Shown: positions 1 to 9,874, counted from the stretch's first letter. The stretch: DNA of 64,000 nucleotides from Acidocella sp. KAb 2-4 (GCF_020567705.1 NZ_JAJDJU010000014.1:1-64000), one strand, 5' to 3'. Notes: generated by a model from the letters alone, not told the origin. Program-made: numbers and translations.

Positions 1-28
1 CCTGGTTCAAATCCAGGTCCCGCAACCA
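1..28 (+). tRNA. 3' end of a tRNA gene (partial), probable ICE attachment site
   Basis: Bases 1-17 form a T-arm (CCTGG, loop TTCAAAT, CCAGG). They are followed by a 7-base acceptor strand TCCCGCA, discriminator A and an encoded CCA at 26-28. The anticodon lies before the window, so the isotype is not determined. The CGCAACCA end resembles initiator tRNA-fMet, which has an A at position 72, but a normal U1-A72 tRNA is equally possible. An integrase starts 170 bases downstream, so this end is likely the attL core of the element. Confidence 0.8.
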
Positions 29-53
29 GAAAATCAAACAAGATCAATAGCTT

Positions 54-76
54 AAAGCCACCGCAAGGTGGCTTTT
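54..76 (+). terminator. Rho-independent terminator after the tRNA
   Basis: A perfect 9-bp stem (AAAGCCACC / GGTGGCTTT) with a GCAA tetraloop ends in a short T run. It sits 25 bases after the tRNA CCA end and would terminate the tRNA transcript before the integrase gene. Confidence 0.7.
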
Positions 77-198
77 GGCGTTCTGACGCCCTAGGGCAGT
101 GTTAGGGTAATTTAACTCGAAATCCAAAACCTGATGGGCTATGGTCGTTGCCTGACTAGATCCTCAACCGCAGCGCAATATGTGCGCAAGGGGGCGTC

Positions 199-1503
199 AT
201 GCCGACCATCGAGTTGCTGGGCGGAAAGGTCCAGATTTATCAGCGCGGCAATAGCCGCTTTTGGCAGGCGCGGGCGTCTGTCGGCAACAAGCAGCGGCAG
301 TTCAGCACCAAGCAGGAAATTCAGGATCTGGCGGCCAAGGCCGCCGAGGCGTGGTATTTTAGCCTGCAAGGCAAGAGCCAGGCCGGCGTGCTGAATGACC
401 GCCCGACCTTCAAAAAAGCGGCCGATCAGTTCCTCAAGGAATACGGCGTTATCACAGAAGGTGAGCGTTCCGAGAAATGGACCGAAAGCCACGCGATCAG
501 GTTGCGAGTTCATCTGCTGCCGTTCTTTGGCAATTTGCCGCTCGACAAGGTGACGCCCGGCAAGGTACAAGAATACCGGGTTCACCGGATGACGACCTAC
601 GGCGCACCAAACGCGCATTCCAAAAGTCAGCATAAGCCGAAGTCCAAGCCGCCGGCACGCAGCACCTTGCATGATGAGGTGGTGACTTTGCGGATGGTGC
701 TCAAAACTGCCATCCGGCATGGCTGGCTGGAGCATTTGCCGGACCTCACACCGCCCTATCGGACGCAGGGCAAGATTGTGCACCGGCCTTGGTTCAGCCC
801 TGAGGAATATAAGCAACTCTACGAGGCGGCGCGCGCGAATGCGAAGGCGCCGGAGCGGGCTCACTACAGATGGAATGCCGAGCAGGTTTATGACTTTGTA
901 CTGTTCATGGCGAACACCGGCCTGCGGCCGGACGAAGCTTTCAACCTCCAGCACCGAGACGTGACGATTGCCCAGGAAGAAAGCAATAAGGCGGAAATTC
1001 TGGAGATCGAGGTTCGCGGCAAGCGTGGTGTTGGTCATTGTAAAAGTATGCCGGGGGCAGTGCGCGTCTATCAGCGGCTACTCGCCCGCGCAAAGCCAGC
1101 GCATGGCGAGTCTAGACGCGAGCGGCAACTGCGTCGCAAGAGCGGCGGTGAACCGCCGGCGATGCCGGAGCTCGAATATCCGAAGCCAACCGACCCCGTG
1201 TTCCCAGGCAATCACATCAAGCTGTTTAACAATCTGCTTGAGCGGGCAGGGCTGAAGATTGATCGCGATGGCAAAGCCAGGACTGCCTATAGTTTGCGCC
1301 ATACCTATATCTGCATGCGTTTGATGGAAGGTGCGGATATCTATCAGGTCGCGAAGAATTGCCGCACCTCGGTCGAGATGATCGAGAAGCATTACGCCGT
1401 CCATCTAAAGAACACGCTTGATGCGGCAGCGATCAACGTGGTGCGAAAGAAGGCTGCGCATAGGAAGCTGAAAGCAAAAGCTGCCAGCATGGATGCCGAT
1501 TAA
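199..1503 (+). CDS. int: Tyrosine recombinase (site-specific integrase)
   Basis: This 434-residue protein is a phage-type integrase that would insert and excise the element at the tRNA end. Residues about 70-190 form the SAM-like core-binding domain and 200-410 the catalytic domain. Visible catalytic residues are R243 in TGLRPDE, R367 followed by H368 in SLRHTY, and the nucleophile Y399 in EMIEKHYAVH. The histidine of the usual H-x-x-R box is replaced by Y364, a change I believe some ICE integrases of this size share. The gene points away from the tRNA into the element. No excisionase gene is recognised nearby. Start ATG chosen at 199; no strong ribosome binding site is evident. Confidence 0.92.
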   Translation: MPTIELLGGKVQIYQRGNSRFWQARASVGNKQRQFSTKQEIQDLAAKAAEAWYFSLQGKSQAGVLNDRPTFKKAADQFLKEYGVITEGERSEKWTESHAIRLRVHLLPFFGNLPLDKVTPGKVQEYRVHRMTTYGAPNAHSKSQHKPKSKPPARSTLHDEVVTLRMVLKTAIRHGWLEHLPDLTPPYRTQGKIVHRPWFSPEEYKQLYEAARANAKAPERAHYRWNAEQVYDFVLFMANTGLRPDEAFNLQHRDVTIAQEESNKAEILEIEVRGKRGVGHCKSMPGAVRVYQRLLARAKPAHGESRRERQLRRKSGGEPPAMPELEYPKPTDPVFPGNHIKLFNNLLERAGLKIDRDGKARTAYSLRHTYICMRLMEGADIYQVAKNCRTSVEMIEKHYAVHLKNTLDAAAINVVRKKAAHRKLKAKAASMDAD

Positions 1504-1573
1504 ACGTAAAATGGTTGTAGTGAAAACACAGCGCACAACGCCGCTAATCTGAAGCCGGTTCACCCGCCAAGAA

Positions 1574-1621
1574 GCGATCCGCTTGGCGGATCGCCCAAAA
1601 GCGCACCCCTTGCGGGTGCGC
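1574..1621. repeat. Two adjacent short hairpins after the integrase
   Basis: Two perfect inverted repeats lie side by side: GCGATCCGC/GCGGATCGC (1574-1594, 3-base loop) and GCGCACCC/GGGTGCGC (1601-1621, 5-base loop). They lie between the convergent integrase and CDF transporter genes and lack a T run. They could be bidirectional terminators or recombination-site structure; function is not known. Confidence 0.45.
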
Positions 1622-1674
1622 AATCAGGGGCTTGGCCCCGCTTAACTTATATTCATTGCGCATCGGCAATGCCC

Positions 1675-2271
1675 TCAAGCAGCCGCGCCGTGCTCCTCGC
1701 GGGCAGCGATCCAAACCTCGCGGGCGGCATCGGCGTTCATGGCAGCGATGCCGAGGCCGACTAGCAGGTCGGGCCAAGCGGCGCGCCATAAATACGCTGT
1801 CACAGCCCCCGCGAGGATAATGGCAATATTGGCCAGTACGTCGTTGCGCGCTGAGAGATAGGCAGCTTTGGCGAGGCTACCGCCGTGCGCGCGGTGGCGT
1901 GCCAGCATGAGCGCGCAGGCGGCGTTGACAAGAAGCGCGCCGACGGCCGTCACCGAGAGTACCACCGGTGACGGCGGCACGGGGTGCAGGAATTTCTGCC
2001 AGGCCATCCAGAGCGTAGCGAGGCCCGGCAGAAGCAGGATGCCAGCGAGCACCATCCCCAAACGCGCCCGCTGGCGCAGACTCCAACCCAGCGCCAGCAC
2101 GATGAGCAGGTTGACCGATGCGTCCTCCAGGAAATCAATACTGTCGGCGAAAAGCGAGACCGAGCCGATGGCTAATGCCACAGTGAACTCGATGCCAAAG
2201 TAGGCGAGGTTAAGCGCGCCTGCCCAGAACACGGTACGGCGGAATCTGGATTTTGTGATGGCCTCGCTCAA
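1675..2271 (-). CDS. Short cation diffusion facilitator (CDF) transporter
   Basis: A 198-residue membrane protein related to CzcD/ZitB efflux pumps, which exchange Zn, Co or Cd for protons across the inner membrane. It has about six membrane segments. Acidic positions line helix 2 (ADSIDFLEDAS) and helix 5 carries NDVLAN, in place of the H-x-x-x-D site of YiiP. The usual C-terminal cytosolic domain is absent, as in the short CDF subfamily. The only suitable start is TTG at 2271, preceded by AGGAG at a proper distance on the minus strand. It is followed by 188 bases without a gene, then the fusion protein below. Metal specificity cannot be told from sequence. Confidence 0.8.
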   Translation of the reverse strand: MSEAITKSRFRRTVFWAGALNLAYFGIEFTVALAIGSVSLFADSIDFLEDASVNLLIVLALGWSLRQRARLGMVLAGILLLPGLATLWMAWQKFLHPVPPSPVVLSVTAVGALLVNAACALMLARHRAHGGSLAKAAYLSARNDVLANIAIILAGAVTAYLWRAAWPDLLVGLGIAAMNADAAREVWIAAREEHGAAA

Positions 2272-2459
2272 GGGTGATGCTCCTGTCGGTTGCGGGCGGG
2301 TATCTCGAAAACATTCGCCCCTGGAAGTCTGGAAATTACCATTACTCAGGCCTTAGGGGCAGCCCAGAGCTGTTGCCATCACAAAAATCGCTGTTTGCCA
2401 TATTGTGGAAACAGAGCGTCTTGGGCCGCTCCGCACTTTCGTCGCGAGAGTCAAGCTTT

Positions 2460-4481
2460 TTAAGGTTGTCCGAGTAAAACCACGCCATTCCAGTTTGGCC
2501 CTGGGGGGATTCGGGCTTCCGGCTGTGTTCCTGGCAGTGCGGATTCGAGAACTTGCATAGGCTCGTCGACACCGTCTTGCTCATCGACCAAAGTGCCGAG
2601 TGGTTTCAGGTGTTCGATCTTTTCAGCGACCACGGTTCCGATCCAGAGCGGTTGCGTATTCCCAGCATCGGTAAGTGCCGTCCCAGACGGCCAGACCCGT
2701 AAAATCAACCGCTGACCGTGCGGCACATCCTGGCCGGCTTTAATCATCAGCAGAGCTTCCGCGCGGCCATTCTCGAGATGTGGCAACACGGGAAGCGCGT
2801 TTGCTTTCGCATCTGATAACAGCCATTCTGCGGACGACGACAAATTCCACGCTACCGGCACTTGCCAGCCATGGGCCAGCAATGCAGCTTTCAGCAGCGG
2901 CAACGGCCCTGCCCATTGCAGGATAAATGGTTCCTCGTAGTCACCTGTCAGATCGACACGCCATACCGGCATGCTGGCCCATCCGCCGTTGCGCCAATCC
3001 GTGAGGGACATCTCCCGCACCGGCAAATTGAGCGCGTAGCGCCGCATATCCGCGGCGTGTTTGGTTCCGATATGCAGCCCGGCGGCCAAAAGCAATGTGG
3101 CCAGCGCTGCCGCCCCGAGGCCGGGGGCGCGAACCTCCCTGCGCACATGCTGCAAATAAACGATTCCCAGCAATGCCACCCAGGCCACACCGAAAGCCAA
3201 TCCCGCCGTCACGTCCGACAGCCAGTGCGCACCGAGATAAAGCCGCGAGAAGGCAATGGCGCCAACCAGTAAGGCCGCCGCCAGCGTGACCAGCACGCGG
3301 GCGCGCGCTCCCACCTCCCTGCAAATCAAAATCACCAGAAATCCGTACAGGGCTGTGCTGGCCGTAACGTGGCCGCTGGGGAAGGAATAGGCGTCCCACC
3401 CCGTAAAGCCGGCTGTGGGTCTGGCATACTGCAAGGTGATCTTCATCAGAAACGCAAACAGGCTTGCCCCGGCCACCGCGGCAATCCCATAAAACGCCGC
3501 ACGCCACGCACGCCGCCAGGTGAGCCAGGCCAGTGTCACCAGAAATACAGGGATGACGACAGCCGCATCACCCAGCTCAGTCATGGCGACCATCACTTGG
3601 TCGATCACTGGCGTGCGCAGGGATTGCAGAAAATGGAAGATCGCCGCATCCGCGCGCACCAGCGGGTCTCCGGCGACAACATCCTGCAGCACACCGAAGA
3701 ACAGCCAAAGTCCGCCGATGAGAGTGGCGCCCAGCGCCAGCACGCCTAGCGTTTCTGGCCGCTCCGGGTCGAGTGCCGAGAGGACCAGCCGCCGCGCCCG
3801 GCCATCTCCCGCCGCAGCCCATCGCCGTACCGGCCCGCGCAGGCGCGCCATGAGTACAACAGACCACCGGATAACCCGCGGTATAAGCCAAACAACCAGC
3901 GCCAGCGCGGTAGAGAGAATCAATGCCAGCACCATCAGTCGCCCGGCAATGGCGTGTAAAATGGTTAGAGAGGCGCCAAGCGCCATGCCAAACCAAATAT
4001 GTGCCAACGCGTATAAAGCGGCGGCAACAATGTCGACGATATAGAACCTGATGGCGGACATACCAGCCATTCCCGCCACCATGGGAATCGCGGCCCGCAC
4101 GCCAGGCAAAAAGCGGGAAATCAGCACCGCCTTGCTGCCATCGCGGGCGAAGAATGCTTCCCCCGCCCTCAGCAGGCCAGGCCGCGCGCGGAACGGCCAC
4201 AATCCCATGGCGCGTTGCTTGTAGTGGCGGCCGAACTGATAGGAGAGGCCTTCACCTGTAAGAGCGCCGAAGGCTGTGAACCCGATCAGCGGCCACATCG
4301 CCAGGGCGCCGCCTGGCACCAGCGCGCCAAGCCCCACGATGACCGCCGTACCTGGCACCAAAGCGCCGAAAACCGGAAACGTCTCCGCGCCAGCGATCAG
4401 GAAGGCCACGCCATAAGCCAGCAGCCGATGTGCGGCCGCAAAGTCGATGATGGCGGTAATAAAAGCGTGCAGCAGGCCCAT
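2460..4481 (-). CDS. DedA - PAP2 phosphatase - LssY-like fusion membrane protein
   Basis: A 673-residue fusion. Residues about 1-200 are a DedA/VTT domain (a membrane-reentrant family linked to lipid carrier transport), with the typical FLPGVRA and PMVAGMAGM segments. Residues about 240-440 are a type 2 phosphatidic acid phosphatase with its three signatures: KITLQYARP, PSGH and SRLYLGAHWLSD. The rest resembles the LssY C-terminal domain found in type I secretion-linked proteins of Legionella. It probably dephosphorylates a lipid pyrophosphate or phospholipid at the periplasmic face. It is the last gene downstream of the RND genes on the same strand, about 40 bases after the outer-membrane component, so it may share their transcript. 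Confidence 0.88.
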   Translation of the reverse strand: MGLLHAFITAIIDFAAAHRLLAYGVAFLIAGAETFPVFGALVPGTAVIVGLGALVPGGALAMWPLIGFTAFGALTGEGLSYQFGRHYKQRAMGLWPFRARPGLLRAGEAFFARDGSKAVLISRFLPGVRAAIPMVAGMAGMSAIRFYIVDIVAAALYALAHIWFGMALGASLTILHAIAGRLMVLALILSTALALVVWLIPRVIRWSVVLMARLRGPVRRWAAAGDGRARRLVLSALDPERPETLGVLALGATLIGGLWLFFGVLQDVVAGDPLVRADAAIFHFLQSLRTPVIDQVMVAMTELGDAAVVIPVFLVTLAWLTWRRAWRAAFYGIAAVAGASLFAFLMKITLQYARPTAGFTGWDAYSFPSGHVTASTALYGFLVILICREVGARARVLVTLAAALLVGAIAFSRLYLGAHWLSDVTAGLAFGVAWVALLGIVYLQHVRREVRAPGLGAAALATLLLAAGLHIGTKHAADMRRYALNLPVREMSLTDWRNGGWASMPVWRVDLTGDYEEPFILQWAGPLPLLKAALLAHGWQVPVAWNLSSSAEWLLSDAKANALPVLPHLENGRAEALLMIKAGQDVPHGQRLILRVWPSGTALTDAGNTQPLWIGTVVAEKIEHLKPLGTLVDEQDGVDEPMQVLESALPGTQPEARIPPGPNWNGVVLLGQP

Positions 4482-4520
4482 GGGCGCGACGATTCCCTTA
4501 ATAATATTCTAGCGAGTTGC

Positions 4521-5792
4521 TCAGTCGTGAACGGGCAAGCCGAGCCCAAGCATTACGGCCAAGGAGAGTTTCGCCGTTTGCAGTTGCGTGCGCAGCTGTA
4601 TTCCCTCGCGCTGCCGTTGTCCCGCAGCAATGATGAGATCGGTCTCTGCCCGGGCATCCAGCCCGCCTGCAACAAAAGCGCGGCGCGCATTGGCAGCGAT
4701 GCCGACGGCCTGCGCGGCAGCTTGATCCGCCTGCATGTTTTGGCGTTGCAGCAGCGCGATGCTCTGTCCCAGCGCCTCGGCGCCGTTCCTTGTATCGGCC
4801 AGACTGGCGTCATATTGTGCGTGCAGGGCGGCGCGCGTGGCCTCGTCAGTTTTGATCGCTGGACGGTTGCGGTTGAACAGGGGCAAGGACAGCGTCACCT
4901 GAGGCCCGGCGCTGGTGACGCCTGATGTATCGCGCCCGCCTTGCCCGCCGAGGCTGATGGGCAAGAACTGGCTGCGGATCGCCGCGCGGAGTTTTTCGTC
5001 AGCCTCGGTATAGCCGTAGCGCAGGGCCAACAGATCCGGCCGGCGCTGCGGCAAGGTTGCCAGAGCTTGTTGCAACTGCGCTGACGAAATCGCCGCCACA
5101 GCAGGCGGCGCCAGTGTGATCGGGGTGCCTGGCGGCACTGCCAGCAGCGCGTCGAGCTGGGCTTCATCGCGCGCCTGGGCTTGTTCCTCGCTGTCCTGTG
5201 CTGCTCGGAGTATGGCCAGTGCGGTTTCCGCGACGGACTCATCCTGCTGGGTGAGATTGCCCGCCGCGGTCTGTGCCTGCACATTCTGGCCCAGCACCGT
5301 GAGCGCCTGCTCATCGTTGAGCAGGCTCGTCCGTTCGGCGGCCTCGCCGGTCAACGCCACGCCAAGTTGTTCCGCCCGCGCGGCCACCTGCCATTCCTGC
5401 CAGAGGATGTCTGCGTTCACCTGCAACAAGTGCGCCTTCGCGGCGTTTATGGTGGCTGAGCGGGTGATAAGTGGCGAGACATCCTCCACCAGGCTGCCCG
5501 CAAGGGAAGACATCGAGGCCGGGCCGCCGAGCAGCGCCTCGAACCCGATGGAAAGCGAGGGATCGGGCGGCGTTCCGGCCGCCAGCAGTTCCGCCTGAGC
5601 AATGCCGGCCTGCGCCCGCGCGGCCGTCAGGTCCGGGTCCCGCTGCACGGCCAGGGCGGCAAGTTGCGCCAGCGTCAAGGGTTGGGTGGCTGGCAACGAC
5701 GACGCAATCGGCGCCGTGTCGTGCAAGGGGGCGGGATGATAGGCGGCACAACCGGAAAGCCCGGCCAAGGCCAGCCAGATCATGCGCTTCAT
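4521..5792 (-). CDS. Outer-membrane efflux lipoprotein (TolC/OprM family)
   Basis: A 423-residue outer-membrane factor that would form the exit duct of the RND pump. The start at 5792 gives a lipoprotein signal peptide ending in LSGC, so the mature protein would be lipid-anchored. Two OEP repeats follow, with long alpha-helical stretches rich in Ala and Gln. The ATG overlaps the stop of the upstream RND gene (ATGA), implying translational coupling. A longer frame upstream to 5858 lacks a signal peptide and was not used. An ATG nine bases further in is an alternative start. Confidence 0.9.
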   Translation of the reverse strand: MKRMIWLALAGLSGCAAYHPAPLHDTAPIASSLPATQPLTLAQLAALAVQRDPDLTAARAQAGIAQAELLAAGTPPDPSLSIGFEALLGGPASMSSLAGSLVEDVSPLITRSATINAAKAHLLQVNADILWQEWQVAARAEQLGVALTGEAAERTSLLNDEQALTVLGQNVQAQTAAGNLTQQDESVAETALAILRAAQDSEEQAQARDEAQLDALLAVPPGTPITLAPPAVAAISSAQLQQALATLPQRRPDLLALRYGYTEADEKLRAAIRSQFLPISLGGQGGRDTSGVTSAGPQVTLSLPLFNRNRPAIKTDEATRAALHAQYDASLADTRNGAEALGQSIALLQRQNMQADQAAAQAVGIAANARRAFVAGGLDARAETDLIIAAGQRQREGIQLRTQLQTAKLSLAVMLGLGLPVHD

Positions 5793-8700
5793 GGCTGGCC
5801 CTCCGGCTTCCGCTCGCCGCGCCCCGTCAGATAAAGCGCCGGCAGCAGGTTGGTGCAAAGCAGCGCGCTCCAGAGAATGCCACCGCCGATCACCACGGCC
5901 AGCCCCTGCTCCGGCGCGGCACCTGTGCCGAAGCCTAAGGCGGTTGGTAGCATGCCGAGAATCGCCACGGCGGTCGTAAGGAAGATGGGGCGGAAGCGCA
6001 CGTTCAGCGCCTCGTCGATAGCCGCCTCGGGGCTCATGCCTTCGGCCTCATTGCGCCGGGCGCGGTCCAGTAGCACCACGCCATGATTCAGGCTTACCCC
6101 CGCCAAAGCCAGAAAGCCGATCAACCCGATACCGTTCAGCCCCAGCCCGCTTGCCGCCAAAGCCAGGCCACCACCGGTCATGGCCAACGGGATTTGTGCC
6201 ATCAGCAGCAACGGCACGCGACGGCCAGAGAAGCGCAGGAATAGAACCCAGGCAAGGGACGCGATGGCGGCGACGGCGGCAATCCCCAGCCCCAAAGCGG
6301 CGTGTTCCAGCATCGGGTACAGACCGCCGAACACGATCCGCTCGCCCGGCGGCAGATGTAGGCTGGCCAGGGCGCGCTTAGCCTCGGCAATGGCGAGGTT
6401 GGGCGCGGTGGTTGGCGTGGCCAGAATCTCCAGAGCGCGGGCGCCATCGATATGCATGAACTGATTTGGGCTGGTGGTGAGAGAGACATCTGCCAGCGTC
6501 CCTAAAGGCGTGGCGCTGCCCGGCCCCACCGGCAAGGCCCGCAATTCCGCCAGCGAGAGCAGATGCGGGTTCGGCAGGCGCAAATAAAGCGGTAGCGGCG
6601 CGGCGCCATCCGGCAGCTCTGCTACAACCTGCCCGGCTAGCAGGGCAGAGACTTGCCCGCTCAACTCTGCCGGCGTCATCCCCGCCGCCGCCAGCGCGGC
6701 TGTTCGCGGGGTGATGCGGATCTGCGTCTCGGGATAGCCCTCGTCGTTAAACAGGTCGCTCAGGCCCGGCACGTGGCTCAGGCGCTGCGCGATTGCCCCG
6801 GCACTGGCGGACATCTGGCTGAGATCATTTCCGTACAGGTCGAGCGCGAAGGGCTGGGGCAGGCCGTTCAGGCTCTCGCCCAGCCGTTCGATTGTCGGGG
6901 TGTCGATGCCTGTTTGCAGGGAGGGGAATTGCGTCTCGGCTTGCACCCGGCTGGCGATGGCGTCGAGACTGGCACCGCCTTCTCCGGGCTTGAGACGGAT
7001 GGTGATCTCCCCCGCGTAGGCGGGTTCGGTATAGGTAGAATCGGAGGCCGAGCCGATGCGCGCCAGCACATGCTCAACCGCCGGGTCCTGCGCCAGCCGG
7101 GCTGAGAGGCGGCGCATCAGCGCATCCGTATCCGCCAGGGAGGTGCCGGGGGTGAGCGTGAAGGATTCCAGAAGCACGCCCTCATTCGGCAAGGGCAGCA
7201 CGTTTACCGAGACGAGGCTCATCGCCCCCAGGCTGAGTAGCAGCAGAACCACGCAGCCCAGCACGGCGCGTTTGGGATAGGCTAGAGCGAGACGGAACAG
7301 GCGGCGGTTCCAGCCCATTAGCCGGATAACCAGCGCATTGGCCGTACGCGGCGGCCGCACGGTATGGCGGGGCAGTAGCCCGAGGCCCAGCGGGATCAAG
7401 GTGAGCGACACCAGCAGCGAGGCACCGAGTGAGAAGATCATGCCCAGTGCGAAGGGTACGCAGAACAGCCCCGCCAGCCCGCCGGTGAAGAGCAGCGGTA
7501 CGAAGACGAGCATCGTGGTGAGCGTGCCGATGATGTCTGGCGCCATGATTTCGCTAACCCCCCGCCAGATGCCGGGCCATTTATCGTCGCCGGCTTCCCA
7601 GCGGTGGAAGATACTCTCCAGCACGATGATGGCGTCATCCGCCACCAGCCCCAGTGCCACGATGATGGCGCCGAAGGTGAGCAGGTTGAGGCTCTGCCCG
7701 GTGGCATACAGCCCGGCTATGCCAAGCAGTAGCGAAGCAGGGATGGAGAGCGCCAGCAGCCAGGCGCCGCTGCTCACCCCCAGCACCGCCAGCAGCCCGG
7801 CAATGGCCAGCACCCCGCCGATGACCAGATTACGGCGCAGATCGGCGCTGACGGCACCCACCAGATGGCCTTGGCTGTAGATACGCAGTACCGAGACGCC
7901 GGATGGCAATGGCACGGCTTTTACGGCGTCCGCCAGTGCCTGGGTGACGGGCAGGGTAGACGCGCCCTGTTGCTTGAAGATGGTGAGCGCGATGGCGGGT
8001 TCGCCATCCAGCAATTCGCGCTGACCCACCGGCACAGTGCTGTGCAGGATGCGCGCCAGTGCCCCCAGCGCGATCGGCCCGTGTGGGCCCATTACCGGCA
8101 TTTGCGCCAGGGCGGCGACGCTGGGGGCGTTGGCGAAGGTGACAAGCAGATCGTCATGGCCGAGGCTGAGAGAGCCGCCCGGTACCAGCATGGCTTGCCC
8201 TACGAGCGCCTGGGTCAGCGCCTGTATTGTTACCCCGGCCTGTTCCATGGCGGTGAGGTCGGGCTGTACCCAGAGCGCCTCGCTGCCCAGCCCTGCCGTG
8301 TCGACGAGCTGCACCCCGGGCACGGCGCGCAAAGCGGGCACCAGCCTTGTTGCGACGGCACGCGCCACCTCGGCCTGCGATGTGCCGGGGGCGTAGCGTA
8401 CGGCATAATCCGCCACCTCGTTGATGGCATTCCCCATGATCTGCGTGAAAGGCTGCGCGCCAGGCGGCAGGCTGGTACGGGCGCGCTCGATGGCGCCGTT
8501 CACGGTCTGCAGATCAAATTCTGCGTTGGTGCCGGTGGCGAAGCGCAGATCGGTCTCGACCAGCCCATCGCTGATCGTGCTGCGAATATTGGAGACGCCG
8601 GGCAGGCCGAGCAACACGCCCTCGAGCGGCGTGGCGGCCATTGCCTCCATATCCGTGGCCGTGGTGCCGGGCAGATGAAGTGTTACACTCACCTCGGGAT

Positions 8701-8827
8701 AATTGAAGGCGGGCAGCACCTCTTCGGGAATGTTGAACAGTGCGAACAGCCCGTAACCGAGCAGAGCGGCATAGATCATCAGCCACAAGGCTGGGCGGCT
8801 GAGCAGGCGGAGAAAAGAAGCTGGCAT
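5789..8827 (-). CDS. RND-family efflux pump, inner-membrane subunit
   Basis: At 1012 residues this is a full-length RND permease: twelve predicted membrane segments and two large periplasmic loops. Transmembrane helix 4 carries two adjacent aspartates (D397, D398 in GLVADDAIIVLES). That matches the proton relay of AcrB-type drug exporters more than the CzcA/CusA metal exporters, which have a separate upstream aspartate and a glutamate. The gene lies 3 bases after the adaptor and overlaps the outer-membrane gene, forming a tripartite pump. Substrate is uncertain. The neighbouring sensor kinase looks metal-responsive, but the pump itself shows no clear metal-binding signature. Confidence 0.9.
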   Translation of the reverse strand: MPASFLRLLSRPALWLMIYAALLGYGLFALFNIPEEVLPAFNYPEVSVTLHLPGTTATDMEAMAATPLEGVLLGLPGVSNIRSTISDGLVETDLRFATGTNAEFDLQTVNGAIERARTSLPPGAQPFTQIMGNAINEVADYAVRYAPGTSQAEVARAVATRLVPALRAVPGVQLVDTAGLGSEALWVQPDLTAMEQAGVTIQALTQALVGQAMLVPGGSLSLGHDDLLVTFANAPSVAALAQMPVMGPHGPIALGALARILHSTVPVGQRELLDGEPAIALTIFKQQGASTLPVTQALADAVKAVPLPSGVSVLRIYSQGHLVGAVSADLRRNLVIGGVLAIAGLLAVLGVSSGAWLLALSIPASLLLGIAGLYATGQSLNLLTFGAIIVALGLVADDAIIVLESIFHRWEAGDDKWPGIWRGVSEIMAPDIIGTLTTMLVFVPLLFTGGLAGLFCVPFALGMIFSLGASLLVSLTLIPLGLGLLPRHTVRPPRTANALVIRLMGWNRRLFRLALAYPKRAVLGCVVLLLLSLGAMSLVSVNVLPLPNEGVLLESFTLTPGTSLADTDALMRRLSARLAQDPAVEHVLARIGSASDSTYTEPAYAGEITIRLKPGEGGASLDAIASRVQAETQFPSLQTGIDTPTIERLGESLNGLPQPFALDLYGNDLSQMSASAGAIAQRLSHVPGLSDLFNDEGYPETQIRITPRTAALAAAGMTPAELSGQVSALLAGQVVAELPDGAAPLPLYLRLPNPHLLSLAELRALPVGPGSATPLGTLADVSLTTSPNQFMHIDGARALEILATPTTAPNLAIAEAKRALASLHLPPGERIVFGGLYPMLEHAALGLGIAAVAAIASLAWVLFLRFSGRRVPLLLMAQIPLAMTGGGLALAASGLGLNGIGLIGFLALAGVSLNHGVVLLDRARRNEAEGMSPEAAIDEALNVRFRPIFLTTAVAILGMLPTALGFGTGAAPEQGLAVVIGGGILWSALLCTNLLPALYLTGRGERKPEGQP

Positions 8828-8830
8828 GGC

Positions 8831-9811
8831 TTAATTGGGCGGCTGGTAGAGGGCGGCGATGCCGCGATGGTAGAGCAGGGCGGCATCCTGCACGATGACC
8901 TGGTCCCCGGCGGCAAGGCCCGAGAGGATGGGGGTATGCGCGCCCTGCACCTCGCCAGGCACCACTTGCACGGCGCGGTCACCCTTGGAGTCATGCTGCA
9001 TCACCCACCAGCGCCCGTCATCCAGCACCAGCGCTTCACTTGGCACCAGCAACACCTGGCGAGGCGGCAGGGCGAGGCTGAGCGTGCCCGCCTCGTTCTG
9101 TTGCAGCGCCAAGCCTGAAAATGCCAGGACAAGCCCGCCATCCGCCTGCTTGTTGAGTACACCGCGCAGTGTCACGCTTTCGGGGGGCTGGCCATCTGCG
9201 GGAATAAACCGCGCCGCTGTGCCCGGGACGAGTGTAGTTGCCTGCGCACCATACAAAACCGCCCTCACCCAGGCGCCGGAATCGGGCTGCACGACCGCCA
9301 CCGCCTGACCTGGCAGCAACGCCGCCCCAGGCCCGGCGGCCAGGCTTTGTATCTGCCCGGCCACGGGGCTTTGCAGCAATGTGGCGGCTTGCAACGCCGT
9401 CAGTTTGGCTTTTGCGGCCTGCGCATTGGCACTGGCCTGCGCCACCGCCGCTTGGGTGGAAAAATGGTTCGCGAGTTTGCTCAGTTCCGCAGCCAGTGTA
9501 GCATTCGCGGCTTTGCTGGCCCCTTGCGCCTCCACCAAAGCTGCTGCGATCTCCGGCCCGCCGAGATGTCCAATGAGCTGGCCCGGCTTCACGGACTCGC
9601 CTTGTGCTACAGAGAGGCTGGTGAGTATCCCGGGCTGCAAGACATTGATGGTGACATCGGTGCCGGGCTGCACAGCGGCGAAGCCAGAGAGAACCGGCGC
9701 CTGTTGCGTGGCATGGACCGTAACCCAGCCGGGCGGCGCCTCGCCGGTGAGGGCAAAAGCGGCCAGCATCAGCCAGATTGGGCGTTGTGCGTTCCTTAAT
9801 AAGCTAGTCAT
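8831..9811 (-). CDS. RND periplasmic adaptor (membrane fusion protein)
   Basis: A 326-residue adaptor linking the inner pump to the outer channel. After an N-terminal signal or anchor it has a lipoyl-like half (GILTSLSVAQGESVKPGQL), an alpha-helical hairpin very rich in Ala (about 95-150), the second lipoyl half (LLQSPVAGQI) and beta-barrel domains. The ribosome binding site GGAG precedes the ATG at 9811. It is first in the pump operon and 63 bases downstream of the sensor kinase, on the same strand. Confidence 0.88.
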   Translation of the reverse strand: MTSLLRNAQRPIWLMLAAFALTGEAPPGWVTVHATQQAPVLSGFAAVQPGTDVTINVLQPGILTSLSVAQGESVKPGQLIGHLGGPEIAAALVEAQGASKAANATLAAELSKLANHFSTQAAVAQASANAQAAKAKLTALQAATLLQSPVAGQIQSLAAGPGAALLPGQAVAVVQPDSGAWVRAVLYGAQATTLVPGTAARFIPADGQPPESVTLRGVLNKQADGGLVLAFSGLALQQNEAGTLSLALPPRQVLLVPSEALVLDDGRWWVMQHDSKGDRAVQVVPGEVQGAHTPILSGLAAGDQVIVQDAALLYHRGIAALYQPPN

Positions 9812-9874
9812 CCGGCTCCATTAGGCGAGGCAGCCCACCAGAACGGCGCTAATTCGATGACAATTTTATCATTT

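Noticed and set aside
139-1038. Long open frame on the minus strand opposite the integrase
   Set aside because: It has no recognisable family and mirrors the codon structure of a convincing integrase on the other strand.
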